Counted from the stretch's first letter, positions 8,544 to 16,617 are shown. The stretch is 64,000 nt of DNA from DATDDB01 sp035260545 (GCA_035260545.1 DATFUZ010000054.1:1-64000), one strand, 5' to 3'. A program made the numbers and translations. Notes: generated by a model from the letters alone, not told the origin.

Positions 8544-9326
8544 TCATTGCACCTCACGCGCGTTCGGGCCTTCCCTTTGCATCGGCTCCATCACGCCGCC
8601 TGAACGCGCCGCAATAAACCTTGCGACTTTCTGGGCAAGGTCCGCGGAAAATGAGCGCACCTGGAGCACGAGCGGATCGGTTGAAACGGGGTCAAAGTCA
8701 ACCCGTGGTTCGTCTGCCTCCCTGAGCTCGATGGCCAGTTCTGTCCACTGGGTATCCTCAAGCGTGCGGCTGTCTCCATCCGAGTCGACATTGCAGTCTA
8801 CGCCCCAAAGGTGCTCGACAACTTGATAAAAAGGCGGTCGCGGTCCAGGTTCGACGATGTTCACGAGGTATTCAAATAGGCCTTGATCACTCGAGTCCGC
8901 CCCCATCGATTTGTTGTCGGCTGCTGGTTTAAGCCAGGTACGCAGTGCCCTGGCCAAGCCTTGATTGCTTTCGCCGACATCCGGAAGCTCGACCACCTCG
9001 CCCGAAACGCGACGCACGGAAACATGCATTCCTTTCGCACACATGACTGAGATCAGACTGGCCCGAGGATACTCGGCGCGCCGCAAGTTTCTAACGACAG
9101 TCAGTGTCTCACCTCTGAACTCGACACGCGTTGAGAGAGCGTCGACAAAGCCCAAGATCGAGAAAGGGATCATACAGGCCAAAGCAAACGTCGTCCAAGA
9201 CAAGCCGTCAGATTGATAAGTACTGACGGTTACACCTAGGAAAAGGAACGGCCCAAGCCCGGTTAGGATCTTCATCCACCTCTCGCTACGATCTACGTGA
9301 TCGGTTTTTCCAGCTTTCCCACTCAT
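8544..9326 (-). CDS. Hypothetical membrane protein with PH-like segment
   Basis: A 260-residue protein: two N-terminal membrane segments (about 17-37 and 43-63), then a cytoplasmic stretch (VEFRGETLTVVRNLRRAEYP and following) resembling bacterial PH-type domains, then about 150 residues without a recognised domain. Codon use and GC are lower than in neighbours, suggesting later acquisition. The stop is formed where the palindromic element begins. Confidence 0.65.
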   Translation of the reverse strand: MSGKAGKTDHVDRSERWMKILTGLGPFLFLGVTVSTYQSDGLSWTTFALACMIPFSILGFVDALSTRVEFRGETLTVVRNLRRAEYPRASLISVMCAKGMHVSVRRVSGEVVELPDVGESNQGLARALRTWLKPAADNKSMGADSSDQGLFEYLVNIVEPGPRPPFYQVVEHLWGVDCNVDSDGDSRTLEDTQWTELAIELREADEPRVDFDPVSTDPLVLQVRSFSADLAQKVARFIAARSGGVMEPMQREGPNAREVQ

Positions 9327-9388
9327 TGGACAAAAGTACCGCTATAAGGAAAAATTGGGGGAAGAGCGAGCGTACCGCGTTCAGTCCG

Positions 9389-9434
9389 CAGGTTAACCCA
9401 TCCCGGATTCCATTGCATTGCATCCGGGCTACAC
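9389..9434. repeat. REP-like element (CCCGGAT family)
   Basis: Reads on the minus strand as GTAGCCCGGATGCAATGC followed by ATGGAATCCGGGATGGG. The same sequence with few changes recurs at 42819-42912. The internal CCCGGAT/ATCCGGG arms form a short hairpin. It lies between two minus-strand genes. Confidence 0.7.
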
Positions 9435-9438
9435 TTGC

Positions 9439-9828
9439 TCAATCATCAAAATTGCACATGGGCTTACCCCGTTGGCGGCGAGAGAATTTCTCTAGCATCA
9501 AATCCCACTGCGATTTCGGCGAAAAGGTGTCCGCAAGCAGCTCGTTTAGATTATTGATCGCGAGATTACACAGCATCCGGCTGCCGCCGTTGTTCAGGAC
9601 ATGCGTCTTGTTGCGGAGCAGGAAGAACGGAATATTGTAAATACGCTCCACCACGCGTTTGGGGATCGCCTCCTTATGTCCATAGCACACCTGCACAATT
9701 AGGCCGACAACTCTCTCGTACGCCTCCTCATTAAATTTCCCTGCCTCGTAATCGAACAGGAAGCCGCCCTCATCCTGCCACTCGGAATCAAGTTCGGCGA
9801 TCAGGCGCTGCTCCATCTCCGGCGTCAT
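9439..9828 (-). CDS. Hypothetical protein, tandem paralogue A
   Basis: A 129-residue soluble protein with no recognised domain. It is clearly related to the next minus-strand gene upstream (9916-10248): both carry SEWxD(E/D)GGF, then GKFNEEAY, and a C-terminal V(L)xNGGS(R/K)xLC block. Small tandem divergent paralogues of this size can be immunity or antitoxin-like proteins, but nothing here proves that. GC is lower than in the flanks. Confidence 0.7.
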   Translation of the reverse strand: MTPEMEQRLIAELDSEWQDEGGFLFDYEAGKFNEEAYERVVGLIVQVCYGHKEAIPKRVVERIYNIPFFLLRNKTHVLNNGGSRMLCNLAINNLNELLADTFSPKSQWDLMLEKFSRRQRGKPMCNFDD

Positions 9829-9915
9829 ATCGGTCCTGCCTTTCTAACATGTGTCATGCACGCCCAAGGCGGCCAGCTTGCCCGGACCGGTCACAGTTCA
9901 TAGCCACCGGTCACC

Positions 9916-10248
9916 TCAGTCCGGTGCAAAATCTTTCTCGGCAAATTTTTCCAGCACCATGGTGGTCACTTCGGCATATACGCTGTCGCACAAGATTTTG
10001 CTTCCGCCATTCTCCAAAACGCGATCCCTGTGGCCCGCAATCCAGTCCGGAATTCTGTAAAAAAGGCTGACGAGGCGCTTTGAGATTCTCTCTTCGCCGC
10101 TGAAATCTATTTCGGCGACGATGTCCCGCATTCGCAGGTAAGCCTCTTCATTGAATTTTCCATACCTAAGGTCGTGCATAAAGCCGCCGTCGTCACACCA
10201 TTCAGACATGAGCGCAGATTGAAGCCGCTTCTCGGTCTCTTGATCCAT
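9916..10248 (-). CDS. Hypothetical protein, tandem paralogue B
   Basis: A 110-residue protein sharing SEWCDDGGF, GKFNEEAY and NGGSKILC with its downstream paralogue, 87 bases away. ATG 10248 (MDQETEKRL) aligns with the start of the paralogue and is preferred over a TTG at 10284. No domain is recognised. The pair looks like a local duplication in a lower-GC patch. Confidence 0.7.
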   Translation of the reverse strand: MDQETEKRLQSALMSEWCDDGGFMHDLRYGKFNEEAYLRMRDIVAEIDFSGEERISKRLVSLFYRIPDWIAGHRDRVLENGGSKILCDSVYAEVTTMVLEKFAEKDFAPD

Positions 10249-10557
10249 AAATAGCCTATTTTCTACAAATGTGGTTTTAACCAACTCATTGATGTTCGCA
10301 ATTGGAGGATGCCGCGTTATGTCCGATATTGGGACAACTCCGTCCCTCTCGACCGTCCGCTTCCGCGCAGTCTAATAGATAAGCGCGGCTTGCGGCAAAC
10401 GCAAGCCGTGCCCGATGCCGCGCCTGTACCAAACGCCGATTCTGGATTGGCCGAATTTTGTGGCATTATCCGGGTTGGCGGTGTGATCGCGCCCTCGCGG
10501 GGCGGCATTGCACCTTCCTCTGTCCATAGACGCATTGCGCAAAGGATCACGATCACC
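10249..10557. other. Divergent intergenic region with a hairpin
   Basis: 309 bases between divergent genes. The only structure seen is a perfect 9-bp stem CGGCTTGCG/CGCAAGCCG at 10386-10408 with a 5-base loop and no T-run, so it is not a standard terminator. Promoters for both flanking genes must lie here but no convincing boxes were found. Confidence 0.5.
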
Positions 10558-11109
10558 ATGGCCCGACACACCTCTCTCGCCCTCACCCTCGCCCTGCTCG
10601 CCGCCGTGCCCGCGGTCTCGCATGCGCAAGGCTCGCCGGATGCCGGTGCCGCGCCGGTCACCGAGGCCAGGCGCATGGAAGGCTACAAGCAGGAAAAGCA
10701 TGCGCTCTCGCCCGCCGAGCGCGAGGGCATGGCGAAGCTGGATGCGGAGAGCGTGCGCATCGTGCAGCGCTACCTGCCCCGGGTCAAGCCGCAGCGCATC
10801 ACGGCGCACACGCTGGATCGCGCCTACGATGCCTGGCTTGCGGACACGCGCGCGGACAGGCCGTCGGACAATGTGGTGATCCCCGCCCTGGGTGTGCGCC
10901 TTGGCATGCTGACCCTGAAGACATGCAAGGGCGCGTGGTACCACGTGAAGGACAACTACGGCGAGGCGCTGGCGGTGGAGTTTGAAAAATCCGGCCAGCA
11001 GGTCTACCCGATCGACAGCGTGAACAAGCGCTATGAGCGGCATGAGCAGCATTTCTTCGCCGATCTGCACACGGTCTATCTGCAGGCCTGCCGCGGCAAG
11101 CTGAAGTGA
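10558..11109 (+). CDS. Exported protein, DUF3806-like (tentative)
   Basis: A 183-residue protein with a signal peptide (about 1-22, ending SHA-QG). The mature part ends with LGVRLGMLTLKTCKGAWYHV, then YPIDSVNKRYER, a pattern I associate tentatively with DUF3806-type proteins. ATG 10558 has AAAGGA upstream, and the frame before it does not look coding. An ankyrin-repeat gene follows 65 bases downstream on the same strand. Confidence 0.75.
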   Translation: MARHTSLALTLALLAAVPAVSHAQGSPDAGAAPVTEARRMEGYKQEKHALSPAEREGMAKLDAESVRIVQRYLPRVKPQRITAHTLDRAYDAWLADTRADRPSDNVVIPALGVRLGMLTLKTCKGAWYHVKDNYGEALAVEFEKSGQQVYPIDSVNKRYERHEQHFFADLHTVYLQACRGKLK

Positions 11110-11174
11110 GTCGCCACCACCGGCGCGCAGGTACGATGGATTGCCGCCCGCAACGCCGGAGGGAAGGATCGCCG

Positions 11175-12056
11175 ATGAGGTTCAGTCTCTGGCCGGCGCT
11201 GCTCGCCTGCCTGCTGGGCGGGCAGTTGGCAGGTTCGGCGGCATGGGCGCAGGAGGGCGTGGCGGCCGGCATGGTGGCTGTGCCAGCGGCCGCGCCGGAT
11301 TTATCCGTCGCGACGGGCGGGCTGGCGCAGGCGATACTCGAAGGCGCGGATGTGACGCGGGTGCAGGCCTTGATCCGCCAGGGGGCGGATGTGAACACGC
11401 CGGACGCGCAAGGCCGGGTGCCGCTGATCGCGGCCATCGCCAGGGATGATGTGGAAATCGCCGCGCTGCTGCTGGACAAGGGCGCGCGCATCGGCGCGAC
11501 AGGGCCCGACGGCATGCCCGCGCTGAGCGCGGCGGCGATGGTGGGCCATCCGGAGATGGTGCAGTTGCTGCTGGACCGGGGCGCCAGCGCCAATGCCCAG
11601 CCGGCCAGCGGGATGACGCCGCTGGCCATCGCCTGCATGGCGGCGCGCCCGGAGGTGATGGCGCATTTCAGCGCCACGCTTTCCGACCGCACCGAGGTCG
11701 CGAACATCCTGCTGAACCACGGCGCCGACCCCGACGTGCGCTCGCCCGACGGCCTCACCCTGCTGATGCACATGGCGGTAGACGGCCCGGCGCAGATCGC
11801 GGCGCTGCTGCTGGAGCGGGGCGTGCAGGCGAACGCCACCGGGCCCAAGGATGTCACGGCACTGATGCTCGCCGCGCAGAACGGCAATGTGGAAGTGTTG
11901 AAACTGCTGCTCAGGCATGGAGCGAACCGCGCGATGAAGGACAGCAAGGGCCGCACGGCGCTGGACCTGGCGCGAGCCGCCGGGCAGCAGGCCGCGGCCG
12001 AATTGCTGCAAGGCAAGGCGCACCGCCGGCCACACGGCAGCATACGGCATAAATAA
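11175..12056 (+). CDS. Exported ankyrin-repeat protein
   Basis: A 293-residue protein: signal peptide about 1-25 (…AWA-Q), then roughly six ankyrin repeats from residue 40 to 275, recognisable by repeated G-A-(D/N)-(V/P) turns followed by (T/P)xLxxAA (for example VNTPDAQGRVPLIAAI, GPDGMPALSAAA, SPDGLTLLMHMA, KDVTALMLAAQNG). One repeat carries an insertion near residues 150-175. Bacterial periplasmic ankyrin proteins act as protein-binding scaffolds; the partner is unknown. A GGAGGGAAGGA site precedes the ATG. A second, longer ankyrin protein is at 20670. Confidence 0.9.
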   Translation: MRFSLWPALLACLLGGQLAGSAAWAQEGVAAGMVAVPAAAPDLSVATGGLAQAILEGADVTRVQALIRQGADVNTPDAQGRVPLIAAIARDDVEIAALLLDKGARIGATGPDGMPALSAAAMVGHPEMVQLLLDRGASANAQPASGMTPLAIACMAARPEVMAHFSATLSDRTEVANILLNHGADPDVRSPDGLTLLMHMAVDGPAQIAALLLERGVQANATGPKDVTALMLAAQNGNVEVLKLLLRHGANRAMKDSKGRTALDLARAAGQQAAAELLQGKAHRRPHGSIRHK

Positions 12057-12225
12057 GAAGAGGCGCGGCCCGCAAGAAATCCCATCCGCAGGGAACTTGA
12101 CCCGCTGACGCTGTCAAACCACCAGGCGCGAGCCAGTCGCCGCACGCCCGCGCAGGGCGTGCGGAGGAGCAGCAATAACAAGAATCCGCAGGGATAATCA
12201 TCAAAAACAATTATGAGGAGAAAAT

Positions 12226-12657
12226 ATGGGACTGTTTGCCGGCGTGGCTTCGTTGCTGCATCTGAACATCGATTCTGAAAAAAAAGCCCGTATCCGCGAA
12301 GAGATAGACCTGCCGCAGGCGGTGCAAGCGCACATCAACTGGAAGCTGCGGCTGCAGAATTATCTGGACGGGAAATCAAACGAACAACTGGACGCAGAGG
12401 TCATCTGCCGCGACAACCAGTGTGAACTCGGGAAATGGATCCACGGCGCGGCCATGGATCATTTCCACGGCCTGGAGCCCTTCCACCAATTGATCGCAGA
12501 CCATGCGCAGTTCCACTACGTCGCCGCCAATGTGGTGCAAAACGTGCAGTCCAGGGATTTCATCGCGGCGCGGCGCATCCTCGATGAGGAATACCCGCAC
12601 ATTTCACGCAAGGTGGTGCTGAGCCTCACCGAGCTGCACAAGGCGGTGAGCGCCTGA
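12226..12657 (+). CDS. CZB (chemoreceptor zinc-binding) domain protein
   Basis: A 143-residue soluble protein made almost entirely of a CZB domain. Typical features are the first His in VQAHINWKLRLQNYL (about residue 36), the Cys in NQCELGKWI (about 65), and the later His pair in LIADHAQFHYVAANVV. In the family three His and one Cys bind zinc and the domain controls chemoreceptors or the diguanylate cyclase DgcZ. As a stand-alone protein it must act on a partner in trans. It converges on the riboswitch-controlled Roadblock-like genes. GAGGAGAAAAT precedes the ATG. Confidence 0.9.
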   Translation: MGLFAGVASLLHLNIDSEKKARIREEIDLPQAVQAHINWKLRLQNYLDGKSNEQLDAEVICRDNQCELGKWIHGAAMDHFHGLEPFHQLIADHAQFHYVAANVVQNVQSRDFIAARRILDEEYPHISRKVVLSLTELHKAVSA

Positions 12658-12697
12658 GCACGGCCGGGCGGGCAGCGCTGCCCGCCCCCAGCAACCT

Positions 12698-13102
12698 CTA
12701 GATGGACGCCTCGAGCGCGGGCATTGCGCCGCGCGCCTTGGTCAGCGCCATGCCCAGGTTTGCACTCTTGCGGCAGACGAAACACGCCACCTGCTCCTCG
12801 TTCTTCCCGCGCAGGAAGATGTGGATCAGGTTGTCGCTGTTGACGATGAATTCCTGAAAGTAGTGGTGGCCGTCGTCGGCCAGGCCGCGCGCCTTCTTGA
12901 AGATCGCCTCTATCGTCCTGACGTTGGTGCCCTGGTAGAGGTCGGCGGTGGCGGCAGCCAGCAGCTCGATGACCTCATTCGGATGCGAATCCACCGACTT
13001 GATGCCCAGCAGCATGCCGCTGGAAAGGTCGACATAGCCCGCGGCCAGGCACTCGGGGATGCTCGAAATCGCACTCTGCAATGCGTTGTTCAAATCAGCC
13101 AT
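12698..13102 (-). CDS. Roadblock/LC7-like protein, copy 1
   Basis: A 134-residue soluble protein resembling bacterial Roadblock/LC7 (MglB-like) proteins: SIPECLAAGYVDLSSGMLLG at the N-terminus, then a helix and ELLAAATADLYQG. The C-terminus carries VACFVCRKSANLGMAL with a CxxC. It is nearly identical to copy 2 at 13527. Roadblock proteins dimerise and modulate small GTPases or signalling complexes; the partner here is unknown. GAGGAGGAGA precedes the ATG. The c-di-GMP riboswitch candidate upstream suggests expression follows the second messenger. Confidence 0.85.
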   Translation of the reverse strand: MADLNNALQSAISSIPECLAAGYVDLSSGMLLGIKSVDSHPNEVIELLAAATADLYQGTNVRTIEAIFKKARGLADDGHHYFQEFIVNSDNLIHIFLRGKNEEQVACFVCRKSANLGMALTKARGAMPALEASI

Positions 13103-13194
13103 ACTTGAATTCTCCTCCTCATTATTGAAAACAAATCATCTTCGGCATGGCGGGCCCGGGCAGCCGCCCCGCGCCCGCCCGCGGCGCGGCCTCG

Positions 13195-13290
13195 ATGGGA
13201 CCGTTCCACCGCGACAGGGCTTGGCGTGGCTGCTCAGCCCGCCAATTTTGCGTCCCTGAAGTAGCGCAGGTTTGCCACGCGCCGATGTTC
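13195..13290 (-). ncRNA. c-di-GMP-I (GEMM-I) riboswitch candidate, copy 1
   Basis: Minus strand, in the leader of Roadblock-like copy 1. The conserved core is present: GGCAAACCTG (from 13276), then an 8-base loop and CAGGGACGCAAAA (to about 13246), with P1b formed by CCTG/CAGG. A CGGGCTGAG segment and a later GTCGCGGTGG correspond to the second arm. The GNRA tetraloop usual between the two core motifs is replaced and the outer P1 stem is unclear, so this copy is less canonical. A very GC-rich stretch (13141-13200) separates it from the start codon and could form the expression platform. Confidence 0.7.
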
Positions 13291-13333
13291 GACACTGCCG
13301 AAAGGACTACCGAATGGAAAAACCCTTTCACTG

Positions 13334-13347
13334 GTATGACAACATAC
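13334..13347 (-). promoter_or_regulatory. Shared upstream inverted repeat, copy 1
   Basis: GTATG-TTGT-CATAC on the minus strand, 58 bases upstream of the riboswitch core. Essentially the same sequence is at 14177-14190 before copy 2, followed in both by a GGGTTTT stretch. It is probably an activator or repressor site, or part of the promoter. Confidence 0.55.
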
Positions 13348-13526
13348 TTTACAGCCTCAATCAACGATTATTTTGACGAAAAGGCGTGCGTCGCCACGCG
13401 GCGGAATACGGCCCGCATGCAGGCGGCCGGGCGACTGAAACTGCGTGGATGCCGGACGGGCGCGCCGGAGCGGCACGCCCGCGCGGCCCCTGCCTGCCCT
13501 GCGGCAGGCGGGGGCCGCAGGGCGGA

Positions 13527-13931
13527 TCAGATGGAAGCTTCCAGCGCGGGCATTGCGCCGCGCGCCTTGGTCAGGGCCATGCCCAGGTTTGCGCTCTTGC
13601 GGCACACGAAGCAGGCCACTTGCTGCTCGTTCTTGCCGCGGATGAAGACGTGTATCAGGTTGTCGCTGTTGACGACGAATTCCTGGAAGTAGTGATGCCC
13701 GTCGTCCTTCAGGCCGCGCGCCTTCTTGAAGATCGCCTCGATCATCTTGACGTTGTTGCCCTGGTAGAGGTCGGCGGTGGCGGCAGCCAGCAGCTCGACA
13801 ACCTCGTTCGGATGAGAGTCCACCGACTTGATGCCCAGCAGCATGCCGCTGGAAAGATCGACGTAGCCCGCGGCCAGGCACTCTGGAATGGTGGAAATTG
13901 CGGATTGCAGCGCGCTGTTCAGATCAGCCAT
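13527..13931 (-). CDS. Roadblock/LC7-like protein, copy 2
   Basis: A 134-residue protein nearly identical to the copy at 12698-13102 along its full length, including the SIPECLAAGYVDLSSG start and the C-terminal VACFVCRKSANLG. ATG 13931 is chosen because AAGGAG lies 9 bases before it; an upstream in-frame extension is the leader RNA. The duplicated unit includes promoter element, riboswitch and gene. A stem that would hide the ribosome site is present only in this copy. Confidence 0.85.
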   Translation of the reverse strand: MADLNSALQSAISTIPECLAAGYVDLSSGMLLGIKSVDSHPNEVVELLAAATADLYQGNNVKMIEAIFKKARGLKDDGHHYFQEFVVNSDNLIHVFIRGKNEQQVACFVCRKSANLGMALTKARGAMPALEASI

Positions 13932-13941
13932 GTTTAAATCT

Positions 13942-13986
13942 CCTTCAGTTGTTGAGTAACAAACCGACAAGCCGGGGGCCTGAAGG
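13942..13986 (-). promoter_or_regulatory. Hairpin sequestering the Shine-Dalgarno of Roadblock copy 2
   Basis: On the minus strand CCTTCAG (13986-13980) can pair with CTGAAGG (13948-13942), whose end overlaps the AAGGAG ribosome site. This is the arrangement expected of a translational expression platform downstream of the c-di-GMP aptamer at 14041-14137. Whether ligand favours or disrupts it cannot be read by eye. Confidence 0.55.
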
Positions 13987-14040
13987 GGAACGGAACACAT
14001 AGTCACGCAGAACACGGCCGTAGGCACGCGAGCGCTGTCT

Positions 14041-14137
14041 ATCTGGCGATCCCGCTGTCATAGGGCCAGCGTTGCGACCCCTTAGACCGGTAATTTTGCG
14101 TCCCTGCCTTTCGACAGGTTTGCCTTTGTTTCAGATG
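14041..14137 (-). ncRNA. c-di-GMP-I (GEMM-I) riboswitch, copy 2
   Basis: Minus strand, leader of Roadblock-like copy 2. The closing stem is CATCTG (14137-14132) with CAGATA (14045 side). The core GGCAAACC (14124-14117) is followed by TGTC-GAAA-GGCA, a GNRA-capped P1b arm, and then GGGACGCAAAA (14104-14094). The second arm shows CGGTCTAAGG and CTATGACAGCGGGATCGCC, the counterparts of CGGCCTAAAC and the tetraloop-receptor strand in the Vibrio Vc2 aptamer. All main landmarks of the class are present and in order. Confidence 0.88.
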
Positions 14138-14176
14138 CCGGACACTCAAAAAGCCGAGAGGAAAACCCCCTCGCCC

Positions 14177-14190
14177 GTATGACAACATAG
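14177..14190 (-). promoter_or_regulatory. Shared upstream inverted repeat, copy 2
   Basis: CTATG-TTGT-CATAC on the minus strand, 53 bases upstream of the GEMM core, one base different from copy 1. Its conservation between otherwise diverged leaders argues for function. The remaining stretch 14191-14449 shows no gene. Confidence 0.55.
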
Positions 14191-14449
14191 CTTATGAAAC
14201 CGGTCAACTATTTTAAGTGGATTCCTCGGATATTTCGTATCAGAACGCTTGAGCCTATTCCGCAGGCATACAACTGCCCTCTCCGGCCCGTAACTGCGGC
14301 CGGAATGCGCCGCGCTGCCGCGTTGGCCGCCGTGCGCGGCGGTTGCGGATCAGCAGTGGGCGCGGTATGCTCCCCAGCCTTGCGCAAACGGCCCGAACGC
14401 CGCGCCGCAATGCGCCCTGCCCCACCGCACACCGGAGCCGACACGCGAG

Positions 14450-14857
14450 ATGGCCGCACCCGACGCCACGCCCCAGAAGATCAAAATCACGCCCGAGCTG
14501 ATCGCGGAATGGACCCGCGATGCCGGTGTGCTGCTGGACGCAAACTGCAGCAAGGCCGGCGTAATCCGCGACTTGCGCAGCCGCGGCTGCACGCCCAAGC
14601 TGGCCGAGCAGATCGTGGCCAAGGCGAAGGGCCCTGTGCGCAGCGCCCATCGCGTGCTGGGCATGCGCGCCGTGTTCATTGGCGCTGGCATGATTTTGCT
14701 CGGCTGGGTGCTCTCCCTGTTCCTCCACCATTCCTGGCGTGCCTGGGAAATCATGGCTGGCGGCGGTGCGGTGGCCGCGGTCGGCGGATTCAAGCTGCTC
14801 ACCGGCAGCGCGGTGGACCTCGACCGCGTGAACCGGCCGCAGGATTACGTGGAGTGA
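14450..14857 (+). CDS. Hypothetical membrane protein, 135 residues
   Basis: The N-terminal ~60 residues are soluble, with a small helical module (RDLRSRGCTPKLAEQIVAKAKG). Two membrane helices follow at about 76-93 and 98-117, then a short tail. No family is recognised. A GGAG lies about 12 bases before the ATG. It stands alone on the plus strand. Confidence 0.72.
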   Translation: MAAPDATPQKIKITPELIAEWTRDAGVLLDANCSKAGVIRDLRSRGCTPKLAEQIVAKAKGPVRSAHRVLGMRAVFIGAGMILLGWVLSLFLHHSWRAWEIMAGGGAVAAVGGFKLLTGSAVDLDRVNRPQDYVE

Positions 14858-15056
14858 ACGGTTCGCCACGGGGCTGGCCGCCTGACCTTTGAATTTCTTC
14901 CGCGCCTCCACAGCGCGGGCATCACGCCTGGCCACCCGGCTCCATCTCGCAAAGAGGGCGTGAACCACGGCGCATGCGAGAAGCGCAAGATCCGGGTCGC
15001 AAACGCGGCGTGGGGTGCGCACAATACGCATCCATCCTCAATAGCCGGAGCGATAC

Positions 15057-15725
15057 ATGCACAGAACCATAGAACCGCCCATCCTGTATTTTGGAACGCC
15101 CGTCGTCCTCATCGGCACTCGCAACCAAGACGGCACACCCAACCTGGCGCCGATGTCGTCGGCCTTCTGGCTGGGCTGGCGCTGCGTGCTGGGCATAGCC
15201 GCGTCTTCCCGGACGTACGAGAACCTGATGCGCAGCCGGGAATGCGTGATCAACCTGCCCTCCGCGGGGCAAGTCGCCGCGGTCAACCGCCTGGCCCTCA
15301 CCACCGGCTCAGACCCGGTGCCGGAACGCAAGCAGGCGCGCGGTTACCGGCACGTGGCGGACAAATTTGCGGCCGCGGGATTCAGCGAGGCGGCGTCCGA
15401 GCGGGTGTCGCCGCCCCGGGTGCGGGAATGCCCGATACAACTGGAGGCGGTGGTGGAAGGCAGCTACGCGCTGGCGCGCGACACCGAAGGCCTGAGCGGC
15501 TTTGTCGTCTGTTTCGAGACGCGTATACTCAGAGTGCATGCCGACGACGCCGTGCTTGCGGCCGGCGAAGCGAACCGCATCGACCCGGATCGCTGGAGGC
15601 CCTTGATCATGAGCTTCCAGAGATTTTACGGGCTGGGGCCGGAGCTGCAAGCGTCCACCCTGGCGAACATACCCGAGCGCAGTTATTACACCCCGGACAT
15701 CGACCGGGCGCGCGCGGGAACTTGA
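15057..15725 (+). CDS. Flavin reductase-like (FMN-binding split barrel) protein
   Basis: A 222-residue protein of the flavin-reductase-like family. The N-terminus PVVLIGTRNQDGTPNLAPMS and the GIAASSRTYENL segment form the FMN-binding split barrel. Members reduce or bind flavin for a partner monooxygenase or act alone. It is followed after 10 bases by the Ada-like gene, so the two probably share a transcript, but no direct functional link is evident. Confidence 0.88.
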   Translation: MHRTIEPPILYFGTPVVLIGTRNQDGTPNLAPMSSAFWLGWRCVLGIAASSRTYENLMRSRECVINLPSAGQVAAVNRLALTTGSDPVPERKQARGYRHVADKFAAAGFSEAASERVSPPRVRECPIQLEAVVEGSYALARDTEGLSGFVVCFETRILRVHADDAVLAAGEANRIDPDRWRPLIMSFQRFYGLGPELQASTLANIPERSYYTPDIDRARAGT

Positions 15726-15735
15726 GGACACGGCA

Positions 15736-16599
15736 ATGCGCAATGCAGAGGGCAGAGCGTCGGATTATGAGCGCATCGCGCGGGCCATTTCATTTATCAC
15801 GCGCCACGCCGCCAGCCAGCCCTCGCTGGAGGAGATCGCGGCGCATGTCGATCTGAGCCCCTATCATTTTCAGCGCATGTTCGGCCGCTGGGCGGGCGTC
15901 ACGCCGAAGCGCTTCCTGCAGGCGCTGACGGTGGAGCGCGCCAAACAGCTGCTGGCGGAGTCGCGTCCGCTGCTCGAAGTCAGCGACAGCGTCGGGTTGA
16001 GCAGCAGCTCCCGCCTGCATGATCACTTCGTTCAACTGGAGGCGGCCACCCCGGGCGACTTCAAGTTGCGGGGGGCGGGGCTGACCGTGGAATACGGCGT
16101 GCACGACACCCCCTTCGGCAAGGTGTTGATCGCGGTCACCGCGCGCGGCATCTGCGGCCTCGAATTCCTCGACGGTGACCACGCCGATGCGGGCCTGGGC
16201 CGATTGCGCGGGAAATGGCCCCACGCCGCGATACGTGAAAACAGCGCGCGAACAGCCGCCGTGGCCGGCGCCATGTTCAGCCGTGACGGAATGCCCGACC
16301 GCCCGCTGTCGCTGTACGTGGCCGGCACCAACTTTCAGATCAACGTCTGGAGAGCGCTATTGCGCATCCCCCCCGGCAAGGCGGCGAGTTATGCCGAGGT
16401 TGCAGCGGCGGCCGGCCGGCCCGGCGCGGCGCGCGCCGCCGGACGCGCCGTGGGCGACAATCCGGTGGCCTTTCTGATTCCCTGCCACCGCGTAATCCGG
16501 CAAAGCGGCGAACTGGGAGGCTATCGCTGGGGCGAAGTCCGCAAGCATGCGCTGCACGCCTGGGAAACGGCGCGATATGGCGACGAGGATGGGCCATGA
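15736..16599 (+). CDS. ada: Ada-like AraC regulator / methylated-DNA-cysteine methyltransferase
   Basis: A 287-residue protein. An AraC-type double helix-turn-helix occupies about residues 14-110 (SLEEIAAHVDLSPYHFQRMF) and an alkylguanine-DNA methyltransferase domain about 118-285, with the active-site PCHRV (Cys about 250). It removes methyl groups from O6-methylguanine. The N-terminal Ada zinc domain with its phosphotriester-accepting Cys is absent, so the classical activation switch is missing and regulation must differ from E. coli Ada. A terminator hairpin follows. Confidence 0.9.
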   Translation: MRNAEGRASDYERIARAISFITRHAASQPSLEEIAAHVDLSPYHFQRMFGRWAGVTPKRFLQALTVERAKQLLAESRPLLEVSDSVGLSSSSRLHDHFVQLEAATPGDFKLRGAGLTVEYGVHDTPFGKVLIAVTARGICGLEFLDGDHADAGLGRLRGKWPHAAIRENSARTAAVAGAMFSRDGMPDRPLSLYVAGTNFQINVWRALLRIPPGKAASYAEVAAAAGRPGAARAAGRAVGDNPVAFLIPCHRVIRQSGELGGYRWGEVRKHALHAWETARYGDEDGP

Positions 16600-16617
16600 C
16601 ACGAAGGGCGGCCCATG

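Noticed and set aside
10386..10408. 9-bp perfect hairpin considered as a terminator
   Set aside because: No T-run on either strand and it sits between divergent genes.
13932..14027. N-terminal extension of Roadblock-like copy 2
   Set aside because: The extra 32 residues lie in the riboswitch expression platform and are absent from copy 1; AAGGAG marks ATG 13931.
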